This document shows, piece by piece, positions 8,296 through 17,073 of a stretch of DNA of 39,771 bases. The stretch is from NCBI GenBank assembly GCA_947364595.1, contig CANATJ010000005.1, forward strand, positions 1 through 39,771, in the 5' to 3' direction. The notes beneath the pieces were generated by a model that saw only the letters and a program-made list of their open reading frames with translations, searched no databases and was not told the DNA's origin. This DNA is from an uncultured Bacillota bacterium (lineage in GTDB: Bacteria; Bacillota_I; Bacilli_A; RF39; UBA660). The stretch's first letter is position 1. The number at the start of each line of letters is the position of its first letter. The translations under genes and the position numbers were made by a program.

Positions 8296-8304
8296 TGTTA
8301 TAAT
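8296..8304 (+). promoter_or_regulatory. extended -10 promoter of the NUDIX gene
   Basis: TGTTATAAT, a consensus extended -10 element, lies 17 bases before the ATG in the 34-base gap. The leader would be very short but still leaves room for GGTGAT. Confidence 0.5.
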
Positions 8305-8321
8305 AAAATTGGTGATATATA

Positions 8322-8753
8322 ATGAAAAGACATTTCTGCGCATCAGCCTTTGTGATTAATCCTATAAATAAAAAAATCTTACTAGTAAAACATAAAGATT
8401 ATGATAAATGGCTTCAACCAGGCGGACATATTGAAGAAGATGAGACACCAGAAGAAGCCGCAATTAGAGAAGTCTATGAAGAAACAGGAATTAAAATAAC
8501 AATATTAGGAGAAAGATTTCCAAGAGAAGATGATCTAGTAAGACCCCTTGGAATTCAATGTAATAGAAAAGAAAACGGGGATAGACATATTGATATCATT
8601 TATTATGCGAAACCAAATGATTTAGAAGCACCTTTAAAAATAAATGATGAAAGTTTAGATATTAGATGGTTTACAAGAAATGAATTGGAACAATTACCAG
8701 TATTTCCAGATGTAAGAATAACAATGGATTATATTTTAAGAAATTATTTTTAA
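8322..8753 (+). CDS. NUDIX hydrolase
   Basis: Hydrolyses a nucleoside diphosphate linked to another group; substrate unknown. The 143-residue protein is a single NUDIX domain. Its box runs from GGHIEEDETPEEAAIREV into YEETGIKI, matching Gx5Ex7REUxEExGU with the metal-binding glutamates intact. The N-terminal HFCASAFVINP and the late IDIIYYAKP fit the fold. Ends before a bidirectional terminator shared with the convergent CaCA gene. Confidence 0.9.
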   Translation: MKRHFCASAFVINPINKKILLVKHKDYDKWLQPGGHIEEDETPEEAAIREVYEETGIKITILGERFPREDDLVRPLGIQCNRKENGDRHIDIIYYAKPNDLEAPLKINDESLDIRWFTRNELEQLPVFPDVRITMDYILRNYF

Positions 8754-8756
8754 AAC

Positions 8757-8796
8757 AAAAAGTTAGATAAATTATTAAAATTATCTAACCTTTTTT
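8757..8796. terminator. bidirectional terminator between NUDIX and CaCA genes
   Basis: Stem GTTAGATAA (8762-8770)/TTATCTAAC (8781-8789), with T run on the right and A run on the left, so it can stop transcription from both convergent genes. Confidence 0.9.
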
Positions 8797-9811
8797 ATGA
8801 AATAATACCAAGACAAACGAAAAGAATAAAAATTAAATAAAACATTCCACATGAAATCAGCATTCTAACAGTTAAATGTTTTTTAATATTTAATTCCAGT
8901 AATAACAAACAAGAAGAAAATAAAGTAATTATAGCCGAAAGAGAAGTTCCGAAATTATTACTCCAATCCGTTAATAAAATAGCTAAACCAGGCAAAATAG
9001 AAGCTTGAAACATCATAGCTCCAGTAATATTTGAAAGAGCTAAAGTATCTTTTTCCCTAGAAATCCATAAAACACTATTAAATTTTTCAGGAAGTTCTGT
9101 AGCAATAGGAGTAATAATAATAGCCAAAACAAACGCTGGAACATTAAAAATTCCGGCAACAATTGATAAAGAATCAATAAAATGATTTGCTCCAAAAATT
9201 ATCAAAGTCAAAGCTATAATAGTTTGTAAAAAAATTATAAATATAATAACATTTTTATTTAAATTTTTTTCTTTTCCAAAGCCAAAATATAAATTTGGTA
9301 AATCAGTTTCATGAGATTTATTTTCTTTAACAACCTTAATAATATAAATAAGATAATTAACAAATAACAAAATAGCGAAACAAATCTTAATAGACTTAAA
9401 TTCACTAGGAATAAAACCGCAAATCAAAGCAATAGAAAAAGAAAAAATAAAAAATTTTAAATCATGACTAATAACCTTATAATTAACCATCACTTTATCT
9501 TTATGTTTACGTCTATTTTTAAAAATAATAACCGCTATACCAGTAACAAACATAGTTAAAGTAGAAAGCATTAAAGGTGCTCCTAAAATAGCTCCAATCC
9601 CAATTTCATCAGCCTTAGAATTATCTCCAGATAAAAGAGCTAAAACAGGAATTAAAGTTTCAGGCAAAGCCGTTCCAATTGCCGCCAAAATAGATCCAAC
9701 AGCCCCTTCAGAAAGGTTAAACATTTTACCAATCCATTCAATTGCATTAACAAATAGCTCAGCTGCCAGTAAAATAATTATTAAATTAATAAATAAAGTT
9801 ATTATTTCCAT
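8795..9811 (-). CDS. CaCA-family cation (Na+/Ca2+) exchanger
   Basis: Integral membrane antiporter of the Ca2+:cation superfamily. The two inverted alpha-repeats are visible: GAVGSILAAIGTALPETLIP near residue 35-55 and LAIIITPIATELPEKFNSVL in the second half, each with the conserved acidic residue after TALP or TELP. About ten membrane helices span 338 residues. In the second repeat, PIATELPEK replaces the more usual GTSLPE. The ion transported cannot be told from sequence. GGTGAT precedes the start. Confidence 0.88.
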   Translation of the reverse strand: MEIITLFINLIIILLAAELFVNAIEWIGKMFNLSEGAVGSILAAIGTALPETLIPVLALLSGDNSKADEIGIGAILGAPLMLSTLTMFVTGIAVIIFKNRRKHKDKVMVNYKVISHDLKFFIFSFSIALICGFIPSEFKSIKICFAILLFVNYLIYIIKVVKENKSHETDLPNLYFGFGKEKNLNKNVIIFIIFLQTIIALTLIIFGANHFIDSLSIVAGIFNVPAFVLAIIITPIATELPEKFNSVLWISREKDTLALSNITGAMMFQASILPGLAILLTDWSNNFGTSLSAIITLFSSCLLLLELNIKKHLTVRMLISCGMFYLIFILFVCLGIIS

Positions 9812-9826
9812 ATAATCACCATATTA

Positions 9827-9856
9827 AATATACTATGTTTTCTAAAATAGTGTCAA
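9827..9856 (-). promoter_or_regulatory. sigma-A promoter of the CaCA gene
   Basis: On the minus strand: consensus TTGACA (9856-9851), 18-base spacer, TATATT (9832-9827). Confidence 0.7.
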
Positions 9857-9934
9857 TAATAGAATATGAAAAAAACGTTAATAAACATTAAATAAAAATA
9901 ATTAAGAGTAATTCCTGTAAAAAATTACTTTTTA

Positions 9935-9963
9935 TTTACTTTTTTTCATATAAGTGCTATAAT
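9935..9963 (+). promoter_or_regulatory. sigma-A promoter of typA
   Basis: TTTACT (9935-9940), 17-base spacer, TATAAT (9958-9963). The core and T-rich spacer almost duplicate the rpsF promoter. Just upstream, a hairpin AGTAATT/AATTACT (9907-9913 with 9923-9929) followed by T resembles a weak terminator but has no gene to terminate on this strand. Confidence 0.75.
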
Positions 9964-9994
9964 TAACCAATGTGAAAAGAGAGTGGGATGTATT

Positions 9995-11800
9995 ATGAAA
10001 CAAAGAAATATAGCAATAATAGCGCACGTTGACCATGGAAAAACAACTCTAGTTGACCAATTATTACAAATGTCAGGAACATTTAGAGAAAACGAAGAAG
10101 TACAAGTAAGAGCCATGGATTCAAATGAAATTGAAAGAGAACGTGGAATAACAATATTAGCTAAAACGACCGCAATTAATTATAAAGGTTACCGTATCAA
10201 TATTCTAGATACACCAGGGCATGCCGATTTTGGTGGCGAAGTAGAACGTATAATGAATATGGTAGATGGAGTATTATTAGTAGTAGACGCTTATGAAGGA
10301 ACAATGCCTCAAACAAGATTTGTCTTAAAAAAAGCTTTAGAAGCAGGAGTAATTCCAATAGTAGTAGTCAATAAAATCGATAAAGATTCAGCAAGACCTA
10401 AAGAAGTAGTTGATGAAGTAATAGATTTGTTTATAGAATTAGGAGCAAGTATCGAACAATTAGACTTCCCAGTTATTTATGCATCAGCATTAGCTGGAAC
10501 TTCTAGCTTTGATCCAGAAATTTCTACTCAAGAAAAAACAATGGATCCAATATTAGATACAGTTATAAAACATATTCCAGAGCCAAATGTTGATGTTGAT
10601 GGTGCTCTTCAATTTCAACCAGCACTATTAGACTATAATGACTTCGTTGGAAGAATAGGAATCGGATTAATAAAAAGAGGAAAAATAAAATTAAATAGTT
10701 TAGTTTCATGTGTTAGATTAGATGGAACAATTAAACAATTTAGAGTTCAAAAAATATTTGGATATTTAGGTTTAAATAAAATTGAAGTAAATGAAGCAAA
10801 AGCTGGAGATATAGTTGCCATAGCTGGTCTTCCTGATATTTCAGTTGGAGAGACAGTTTGTGAAGTCGGAAAAGAAGAAGCTTTAACACCACTTAGAATA
10901 GATGAACCAACATTACAAATGACTTTTGGTGTTAATACAAGTCCATTTAGTGGTCGTGAAGGAAAATTCATAACAGCTAGAAAAATAGAAGAAAGATTAA
11001 TGAAAGAAACAGAAAGAGACGTATCATTAAAAGTTAAACAAATAGATTCAGAATCATGGATGGTTTCAGGAAGAGGAGAACTACACCTTTCAATATTAAT
11101 CGAAAATATGCGTAGAGAAGGTTATGAATTACAAGTATCAAAACCACAAATAATCACTAAAGAAATTGATGGAGTAATGTGTGAACCATTTGAAGACGTT
11201 CAAGTAGATGTTCCAGAAGAATATGTAGGTAGTGTTATCGAATTACTAGGACTACGTGGTGGAAGTATGGAAAATATGGAAAGTCATGACAATCAATCAA
11301 GATTACTATATACTATTCCATCAAGAGGATTAATTGGGTTTATGACAGAATTTATGACTTTAACAAAAGGTTATGGAATTATCAACCATACCTTTAAAGA
11401 ATATGCCCCAATGGTATCTAATGCTGTTGGAACAAGAAAAGCTGGAGTATTAGTTTCAATCGAAAATGGAAAATCAACAGCCTATGCCTTAGGAGCCTTA
11501 GAAGATCGTGGTATCATGTTTATTGAACCAGGAACAGAAGTTTACGAAGGAATGATTGTTGGTGAACATAGTCACGACAACGATTTGGCTGTAAATGTTA
11601 TCAAAAGTAAAAATCTAACAAATACAAGAAGTGCTAATAAGGATCATACAGTAGTATTAAAACGCCCTAGAGAAATGAGCTTAGAAGTTTGTTTAGATTA
11701 TATAAACGATGATGAATTAGTAGAAGTCACACCACAAACATATCGTTTACGTAAAAAAGTTTTAAATACAAACGAAAGAAAAAAATATGATAAAAGATAA
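9995..11800 (+). CDS. typA: ribosome-associated GTPase TypA/BipA
   Basis: Translational GTPase related to EF-G and LepA, important for ribosome assembly and stress or cold growth. Domains: GTPase (about residues 1-195) with [43 protein letters not shown]; beta-barrel domain II; then the BipA-specific C-terminal domain with [18 protein letters not shown] and [14 protein letters not shown] at 9995 gives the family's normal start, [16 protein letters not shown]. An in-frame GTG at 9983 adds four residues. Neither has a strong ribosome binding site, so the start is not certain. Confidence 0.96.
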   Translation: MKQRNIAIIAHVDHGKTTLVDQLLQMSGTFRENEEVQVRAMDSNEIERERGITILAKTTAINYKGYRINILDTPGHADFGGEVERIMNMVDGVLLVVDAYEGTMPQTRFVLKKALEAGVIPIVVVNKIDKDSARPKEVVDEVIDLFIELGASIEQLDFPVIYASALAGTSSFDPEISTQEKTMDPILDTVIKHIPEPNVDVDGALQFQPALLDYNDFVGRIGIGLIKRGKIKLNSLVSCVRLDGTIKQFRVQKIFGYLGLNKIEVNEAKAGDIVAIAGLPDISVGETVCEVGKEEALTPLRIDEPTLQMTFGVNTSPFSGREGKFITARKIEERLMKETERDVSLKVKQIDSESWMVSGRGELHLSILIENMRREGYELQVSKPQIITKEIDGVMCEPFEDVQVDVPEEYVGSVIELLGLRGGSMENMESHDNQSRLLYTIPSRGLIGFMTEFMTLTKGYGIINHTFKEYAPMVSNAVGTRKAGVLVSIENGKSTAYALGALEDRGIMFIEPGTEVYEGMIVGEHSHDNDLAVNVIKSKNLTNTRSANKDHTVVLKRPREMSLEVCLDYINDDELVEVTPQTYRLRKKVLNTNERKKYDKR

Positions 11801-11826
11801 AAACTTTCCAAACGGAAAGTTTTTTC
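11801..11826. terminator. bidirectional terminator between typA and tspO
   Basis: Stem AAACTTTCC/GGAAAGTTT with loop AAAC. A run of T on the right and a run of A on the left serve both convergent genes. Confidence 0.9.
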
Positions 11827-11827
11827 T

Positions 11828-12268
11828 TTAATTTAATAAATAAATACTAATATTTAAATACCCGGCAAATAAAACCCATAATAAATAAGGAATTTGTAAA
11901 TAAGCTGCCAATTTATCAATTTTCATAAACTTGATAATCATAACTATAATTAAAATAGCTAATAAAATCAACCAAATAAAAGCGAATAAACGCCATTTAA
12001 AAACAAAGAAAAATATAGACCATAAAGCATTAACAAAAAGTTGAACATAATAAACAAAAGGAATACTATTTTTTTTAGATATTAAATAAGCCGAAATACC
12101 CATAAGAACATATAAAATACTCCATACAACAGGGAAAATAAAAGCTGGTGGAGCTAATATAGGTTGATTTAAATTTTTATAATCATTAAAAGGTATCATA
12201 ATCAAAGCTACAATTCCTCCAATAATTAAGGGTATAAAAATATTAATAAATAACCTTTTATAATTCAT
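11828..12268 (-). CDS. tspO: TspO/MBR family membrane protein
   Basis: Five-helix membrane protein related to the mitochondrial translocator protein; members bind porphyrins and hydrophobic ligands. The signature segment APPAFIFPVVWSILYVLMG (about residues 39-57) is clear, and the five hydrophobic spans fit in 146 residues. Bacterial roles include tetrapyrrole handling and stress response; no tetrapyrrole genes are nearby. An AGGAGG site precedes the ATG. Confidence 0.9.
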   Translation of the reverse strand: MNYKRLFINIFIPLIIGGIVALIMIPFNDYKNLNQPILAPPAFIFPVVWSILYVLMGISAYLISKKNSIPFVYYVQLFVNALWSIFFFVFKWRLFAFIWLILLAILIIVMIIKFMKIDKLAAYLQIPYLLWVLFAGYLNISIYLLN

Positions 12269-12400
12269 ATAACCTCCTATTAAATTATTATTCTAATAAA
12301 AATAAATTATTATTCAAAGATTTGTATAATATATTAACTATTTTATCAAAATAATCATATGGAAAAAAATAATACATATCATTTTAACAGGGAGGGAAAC

Positions 12401-13762
12401 ATGAATAAAAAAATAATAATTGGAATTATAGGGTTAATTTTAGCTGTCATACTAATTATCTTTATTGTAAATAATAAAAATAAAGAAGATATAGAAGAGG
12501 AATTAGAAACAAATGAAATAACCGCAACAGTTTTGTCAGTTTCAAGTGATACATTAACCGTTCAAGATAAAGATGATATAATTTATACATTTAATGATTT
12601 TAATTCTGATGAAGACTTAGTAGCTGGTGAAAGTTTAAGCATAAGTTATACTGGATATTTAGATAAAGATACAGAGTATCAAAGTGCCTCAATTGTAAGA
12701 TGTGCGAAATTAGAAGATAGCGATGTTAATGCAATGATGGAAGATAAAAGTGCTTTTAGTGCCTTTTATAAACAAGCCGCAAAAAAATTAAAAACAATGA
12801 CCCTTAAAGAAAAAATAGGTCAAGTTCTTTTAGTCGGAGCACCAGAGACAAATCAAGCAGAGTTATTAAAAGATAATCCATATAGTGGATATATATTGTA
12901 TAAAAGAGATTTTGATAATAAAACTGCAAGTCAAGTAAGAAGACATATAAATAACTTACAAAATAGTTCTGATATACCACTTTTAATTGCAGTAGATGAA
13001 GAAGGTGGCAAAGTAGTTAGAGTAGGAAGTAATCCCAACTTAATTGACGCACCATTTAAATCACCACAAGAATTATATAAAGATGGTGGAATGGATGCAA
13101 TTAAAAATGATACAAAAAACAAAAGTAGAATTTTAAATAATTTAGGAATAAACTTAAATTTAGCACCAGTAGTAGATGTGGCCGATCCAAATGCTTACAT
13201 ATATTATAGGACAATAGGTGAAAATACAGAAGTAACTTCACAGTATGCTAAAACAGTTATAAATGCTAGTAAAGGCACAGGAGTATCATATACTTTAAAA
13301 CATTTCCCAGGTTATGGAAATAACGCCGATACACATCAACAGCAAGCAACAGATGATAGATCATATGACGATATTTTAAAAAATGATATACCACCATTTA
13401 CAGCAGGAACAAATGCGGGAGCCGAAGCTGTATTAGTAAGTCATAACATTATAAAAAGTATAGACCCAAATGAACCGGCATCACTTTCAGCAAGTGTACA
13501 TAACCTACTTAGAAATACCGTTGGATTTAGTGGAATTTCTATTACCGATGATTTATCAATGACAGGAGTAAAAGATGATAACGCCTTAGTAAAAGCACTC
13601 TTAGCTGGAAATGATCTATTAATAGTTACAGACTCAACCAATAGTATAGATAAAATCAAAACAGCAGTTCAAAATGGTAGTTTAGATGAAAAGGTAGTAG
13701 ATAAAGCAGCTTTAAGAGTAATTGCATGGAAATACTATAAAGGATTATTAAATACAAAATAA
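12401..13762 (+). CDS. membrane-anchored glycoside hydrolase family 3 (NagZ-like)
   Basis: Probably a beta-N-acetylhexosaminidase acting on wall fragments. ATG at 12401 follows GGGAGGG (12390-12396); an in-frame ATG at 12359 lacks a site. An N-terminal anchor (about residues 3-25) places the enzyme outside the membrane. An extra domain of about 80 residues, beta-rich by appearance, comes before the GH3 barrel. Barrel motifs: LIAVDEEGGKVVRV, LNLAPVVDV, the substrate/proton-transfer loop KHFPGYGNNADTH, and the nucleophile Asp in GISITDDLSMTG. The Asp-Thr-His in the loop fits the NagZ dyad. Ends at a terminator. Confidence 0.87.
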   Translation: MNKKIIIGIIGLILAVILIIFIVNNKNKEDIEEELETNEITATVLSVSSDTLTVQDKDDIIYTFNDFNSDEDLVAGESLSISYTGYLDKDTEYQSASIVRCAKLEDSDVNAMMEDKSAFSAFYKQAAKKLKTMTLKEKIGQVLLVGAPETNQAELLKDNPYSGYILYKRDFDNKTASQVRRHINNLQNSSDIPLLIAVDEEGGKVVRVGSNPNLIDAPFKSPQELYKDGGMDAIKNDTKNKSRILNNLGINLNLAPVVDVADPNAYIYYRTIGENTEVTSQYAKTVINASKGTGVSYTLKHFPGYGNNADTHQQQATDDRSYDDILKNDIPPFTAGTNAGAEAVLVSHNIIKSIDPNEPASLSASVHNLLRNTVGFSGISITDDLSMTGVKDDNALVKALLAGNDLLIVTDSTNSIDKIKTAVQNGSLDEKVVDKAALRVIAWKYYKGLLNTK

Positions 13763-13790
13763 ATGAACTAAAATTTAGTTCATTTTTATT
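13761..13790 (+). terminator. intrinsic terminator after GH3
   Basis: A near-perfect palindrome, AAATGAACTAAA/TTTAGTTCATTT around one central base, followed by TTTATTT. It can also work in reverse. Confidence 0.8.
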
Positions 13791-13823
13791 TCCAAAAAAC
13801 ATATCATAAAATGGAGGTAAAAA

Positions 13824-14090
13824 ATGTATAGTATTGATCAAATTTTATTAGCTGCAAGCATGTTAGGGATTAAATTTGATAAATTCACTTTAGATGATTT
13901 AATAACAGGAATTAATATTGAATTAGAGCATGGTTTAGTAAGTCCAGCAACAAATGTAACCAACGATAACTTAATATTAACCATGAAAATAGCTTTAGCA
14001 CATTTAAATGAATTTCCAGATTATTATAATAAAGAATATGGATTACCAGCATTAGAAGAACAATTAAAAAGAATAAATAAAAAATCTTAA
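13824..14090 (+). CDS. DUF5661 family small protein
   Basis: An 88-residue soluble protein of unknown function. The segment GINIELEHGLVSPATNVT, followed by KIALAHLNEFPDYY, matches the DUF5661 pattern (ELEHG...TDD...KIALAHL.E.PDYY) as I remember it. The conserved His and acidic residues suggest metal binding, but this is inference. A GGAGG site precedes the ATG. Its TAA overlaps the TAA of the convergent nuclease gene by two bases, with no clear terminator between them. Confidence 0.75.
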   Translation: MYSIDQILLAASMLGIKFDKFTLDDLITGINIELEHGLVSPATNVTNDNLILTMKIALAHLNEFPDYYNKEYGLPALEEQLKRINKKS

Positions 14091-15952
14091 ATTTTAGACT
14101 TTAAAACAATTCCTTTGTTTCTTAATAACCGAACCCTATTTTGCACACCCATAATAGTTCTATTCAAATAAGCTGCTATATCAGCAGTTTTTTTAATCAT
14201 ATAAAATTTAATTAAGTAATCATCTTCTTCTTTATCCCATCGCCCCTTTATCTTATGACATCCTAATCTATTAGCCCTATGTGTAATAGAAGAAAATGTC
14301 CTATCTAATTCATTTGCTATCCAAAGTGGGCCCTTTTCCTTGTAGTATTTAATAACAAAAGCATCTTCTTTTTTATTCCAATGATTACTACGATATATAC
14401 CTAAACAATTTGCCTTTTGTCTACATGATTCCTTAGTTCTATGCAAATGATTTGCTACCCATATACTACCTTTTTTCGGGTAGTGTTTTTTTAAAAATAA
14501 TTCATCTTCTTCAGTCCATTTATTTACATAAAAAGTAAGATTAGATTTACTTGCATACTTTCTGTTTCTAGAAAAATTAATATAATAATCTTTTAATTTT
14601 TTATCATTCAAAGTATCATAATATTCAAAAAAAGAAAGCCAAGGGTTATACCGCTCAGTATAATTATCAAAATTATTTAAAAAATCTAAAACAAGTTCTT
14701 CAATATTTTCTTGTGAATATTTTATTCTAAGAAGTGGAATAGCATATTTTTTACAAAAATTATTTTTAATCTGATCATGCCTTTGAGTTCTATGTAAAAC
14801 CTCTATAGAAGAAATCTTACTATCACCATATAAAGATGATGCAAAAAAATGTTGCGATCCATCAAATTCTATTAAACCAATCAAATTATTCATTTGTATA
14901 TCTTCATAAATTGCAAAATCAAAATAAAGCATCTTCTTATCGACACATTTTTCAAAACCAACTTCCTGTTTATAAATAACTTTGTTTTCATCCAAAATAG
15001 ATTTAATTTTTAAAACATAAGAACTATATTTTTTAGTATAAGAAATTTTTAATCTATTAGCTAATCTAGTACAAGCATCCATATCTTTATTAGGAATTAA
15101 TTCAGCAACATATTTTCCAATAAGCGGATAATATTTTTTTAAAATAATAATATCTTCTTTACACCATAAATTTTCATTAATATACTTTATTCCATTTTTT
15201 CTTGCATAATTTCTACAAGTCACATGAGATCTATTTAAATGTTTTGAAACCCATAAACCACCTTTAGTAGGATAATGTTTTTTCAAAAAATTCTTTTCCT
15301 CTTTAGTCCATAATTTAGGACGTTTAAGTTTAAGAATAGCAGCTTTACTTTTAATCGCTGTTTCTGTTCGATTTAAAGCCTTAGCTACATATTCAATTCC
15401 TTCTTTCGGATAATGTTTTTTAATAAACTTAATTTCATCTTCAGTCCATAAACTAGTGTTATTATATTTAACTCCTAAAACAAATGCTCTTGTAAGACAA
15501 GTTTCTTTATTTCTACCAAGAATTTCACTAACTTTTTTTCCTCCATATTTTGGATAATACTTTCTAATAACATCATCATCTGATTGCTTCCATCTATAGC
15601 TTCTTTTAAGATTTAAAAAACCAGCCCTATGAATACAAGCCTTTTTTGTCCTATTTAATTTTTGGCAGCACCATAAGGCTCCATTATCTGGATAATATTT
15701 TTTTAGAAAATTATCTTCTTTAATAGTCCAATTTTTATATTTTATAGGTACTTTTTTTGATATCTCACCATTTTTAAGTCTAATATGATATAATCTGCCA
15801 CGACAAGCATTAGGCGTTCGGTTTAATATTTTAGCTATATCTTCATATTTTAATTTATTATAACAATTTATTAAAATTTTATCTTCTTTTAAAGTCCAAT
15901 TTTTGTCTGCATTTATACTTTTCTTAATCGTTTTTCTTTTATAATTTCCCAT
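14087..15952 (-). CDS. nuclease core flanked by nine SANT/Myb-like DNA-binding repeats
   Basis: No named family recognised end to end. Nine repeats of 46-48 residues start at Trp 19, 75, 121, 169, 215, 263, 479, 525 and 572. The pattern is W-(T/N)-x-E-(E/D) ... K-x-YP..G ... V-A-x-x-L-N-R-T ... A-C-x-x-R-A-x-x-L-G-I, which reads as a three-helix SANT/Myb-type unit. Between repeats 6 and 7, residues about 314-428 resemble a Vsr/EDxHD homing-endonuclease fold: Glu330, Asp345 in YFDFAIYED, LIEFDGSQHF (Glu362, His368), then RHDQIKNNFCKKY (His392, Asp393) and IPLLRI. Phage and mobile homing-type nucleases with repeated DNA-binding modules are a known theme. The six-core-three layout and full-length frame suggest an intact site-specific nuclease. 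Activity is inference. Confidence 0.7.
   Translation of the reverse strand: MGNYKRKTIKKSINADKNWTLKEDKILINCYNKLKYEDIAKILNRTPNACRGRLYHIRLKNGEISKKVPIKYKNWTIKEDNFLKKYYPDNGALWCCQKLNRTKKACIHRAGFLNLKRSYRWKQSDDDVIRKYYPKYGGKKVSEILGRNKETCLTRAFVLGVKYNNTSLWTEDEIKFIKKHYPKEGIEYVAKALNRTETAIKSKAAILKLKRPKLWTKEEKNFLKKHYPTKGGLWVSKHLNRSHVTCRNYARKNGIKYINENLWCKEDIIILKKYYPLIGKYVAELIPNKDMDACTRLANRLKISYTKKYSSYVLKIKSILDENKVIYKQEVGFEKCVDKKMLYFDFAIYEDIQMNNLIGLIEFDGSQHFFASSLYGDSKISSIEVLHRTQRHDQIKNNFCKKYAIPLLRIKYSQENIEELVLDFLNNFDNYTERYNPWLSFFEYYDTLNDKKLKDYYINFSRNRKYASKSNLTFYVNKWTEEDELFLKKHYPKKGSIWVANHLHRTKESCRQKANCLGIYRSNHWNKKEDAFVIKYYKEKGPLWIANELDRTFSSITHRANRLGCHKIKGRWDKEEDDYLIKFYMIKKTADIAAYLNRTIMGVQNRVRLLRNKGIVLKSKI
14108..14521 (-). 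repeat. three C-terminal SANT/Myb-like repeats (coding)
   Basis: Protein repeats 7-9, beginning KWTEEDELFLKKHYPKKG, HWNKKEDAFVIKYYKEKG and RWDKEEDDYLIKFY. They sit after the nuclease core and a linker of about 48 residues. Confidence 0.75.
15017..15901 (-). repeat. six N-terminal SANT/Myb-like repeats (coding)
   Basis: Protein repeats 1-6 of the nuclease gene, each about 46-48 codons (repeat 1 about 56 with its linker). They differ most in the third helix after the R-T motif: NACRGR, KACIHR, ETCLTR, TAIKSK, VTCRNY and DACTRL. This is the pattern expected if each unit contacts different bases. Confidence 0.75.
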
Positions 15953-15988
15953 ACTAATACTCCAATTAATATTTTACATTAAAATATG

Positions 15989-16012
15989 AAAAAGAACACT
16001 ATAAAGTGTTCT
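15989..16012 (-). terminator. intrinsic terminator of the UDG gene
   Basis: On the minus strand, AGAACACT/AGTGTTCT with a 4-base loop runs into TTTTT. It lies 106 bases after the UDG stop and before the nuclease gene. The 165-base gap 15953-16117 holds no other clear feature. Confidence 0.8.
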
Positions 16013-16117
16013 AGATTACATATAAATGGTGCAATACCAAAATTAGTAAAAGTATTAAAAAATTTTTAAGTTTCCCCACAGAATGACTAATATTTTAATA
16101 GAAAAAGTTAAAAATTA

Positions 16118-16996
16118 CTACATATCTTTTAATTTTTCGAAAATTGGAACATTACCTTTATAACTTTTTGGAGATATTGGACTTGGATGATAAATAGGCA
16201 ATATTTTATATCCGTTTACTTCATATATGTTACCAACAACATCTGAAAATTTATCAAATTTAAAATTAAGTAAATTTCTAGTTGGAAATTCTCCTAAGGT
16301 AATAATTAATTTAGGATCTAATATCTTTAATTGCTCTAACATTATATTTTTACAATTGCTAGAACAAATTTTTAAGTTTTTTCTTTCAAGTGGATAACAC
16401 TTAACTGATTCTAAAAAGGTTGTTTTAAAAATATCTTTATCAATAATATCAAACAACTTTTGTAATACAACCCCGCTCGGTAATACTTTGCCATTTGTAT
16501 CACACCATAATTTATGACTTTTTCTCCATCCATTATTAGCAGGAGCTTCTCCAACTAAAACTATATCATTATTTTTTCCTAAAAATACTGTTGCATCATT
16601 TGGAAATTTATCTACTAATTTATTACAAGAGTTACAAGAATATACTTTTTCATCAACTTGTTTTAATAACATCTTTATTAATCTTAATTTTAATGCGCTA
16701 TATCTATTGGCTGTATCATCAGTTAATATATTTTCTCTATCGATGATTTGGTAATTCTTATATTCTATTTTGTAATCAAATTGATTTGAAGTTAAATCTA
16801 TAATCTTATTTTCTACCATATTAAAGTAATGACTAATTTCATCAATATAAATCAGACAAATATCTCCACCAAAATAATCATTAATAATTAGAGATATTAT
16901 TGCAGACATGCCAAAACATTGACCTTGAACTTTAGGATAACATAAATCTTTTGAATAACAATTTAATAATAATCTTTGAATATTTTCTATATTCAC
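16118..16996 (-). CDS. YunG-like domain fused to a family-4-type uracil-DNA glycosylase
   Basis: The C-terminal part (about 115-292) is a UDG-superfamily domain: VGEAPANNGWRKS (149-153 core), LESVKCYPLERK, LIITLGEFPTRNLL and the late HPSPISPKSYKGN loop. Cysteines 121, 124, 200 and 211 or 215 are placed to hold a 4Fe-4S cluster, as in family 4. Such enzymes excise uracil from DNA. Residues about 1-110 resemble the YunG family: GQCFGMSAIISLIINDYFGG, ISHYFNMV, KIIDLTSNQF, and the helix RYSALKLRL. The start is GTG at 16996, with GATGGGGTG just upstream. Partial homologues of both parts exist separately; what the fusion does is unknown. Confidence 0.8.
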   Translation of the reverse strand: MNIENIQRLLLNCYSKDLCYPKVQGQCFGMSAIISLIINDYFGGDICLIYIDEISHYFNMVENKIIDLTSNQFDYKIEYKNYQIIDRENILTDDTANRYSALKLRLIKMLLKQVDEKVYSCNSCNKLVDKFPNDATVFLGKNNDIVLVGEAPANNGWRKSHKLWCDTNGKVLPSGVVLQKLFDIIDKDIFKTTFLESVKCYPLERKNLKICSSNCKNIMLEQLKILDPKLIITLGEFPTRNLLNFKFDKFSDVVGNIYEVNGYKILPIYHPSPISPKSYKGNVPIFEKLKDM

Positions 16997-17073
16997 AATA
17001 ACACCCCATCACATTAAAGCCTTAATCTATAAGTATTATATCAAATAAACATTAATGTGTCTTTGGTGTTATT
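16997..17073 (-). promoter_or_regulatory. UDG promoter enclosed by an inverted repeat
   Basis: AATAACACC (16997-17005) and ACATTAA (17011-17017) pair with TTAATGT (17052-17058) and GGTGTTATT (17065-17073). A minus-strand TATAAT (17040-17035) lies between the arms, with only a weak -35 match upstream. The left arm includes the ribosome binding region next to the GTG start. This could be an operator, a leader hairpin, or both. Confidence 0.45.

Noticed and set aside
14091-14110. Terminator between the convergent DUF5661 and nuclease genes
   Set aside because: Only a weak, imperfect A/T pairing is present; no stable stem with a T tract.
15986-16069. 27-codon plus-strand open frame (MKKNTIKCSRLHINGAI...) between nuclease and UDG genes
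   Set aside because: No ribosome binding site, and it overlaps the minus-strand terminator hairpin. Too short to support as a gene.
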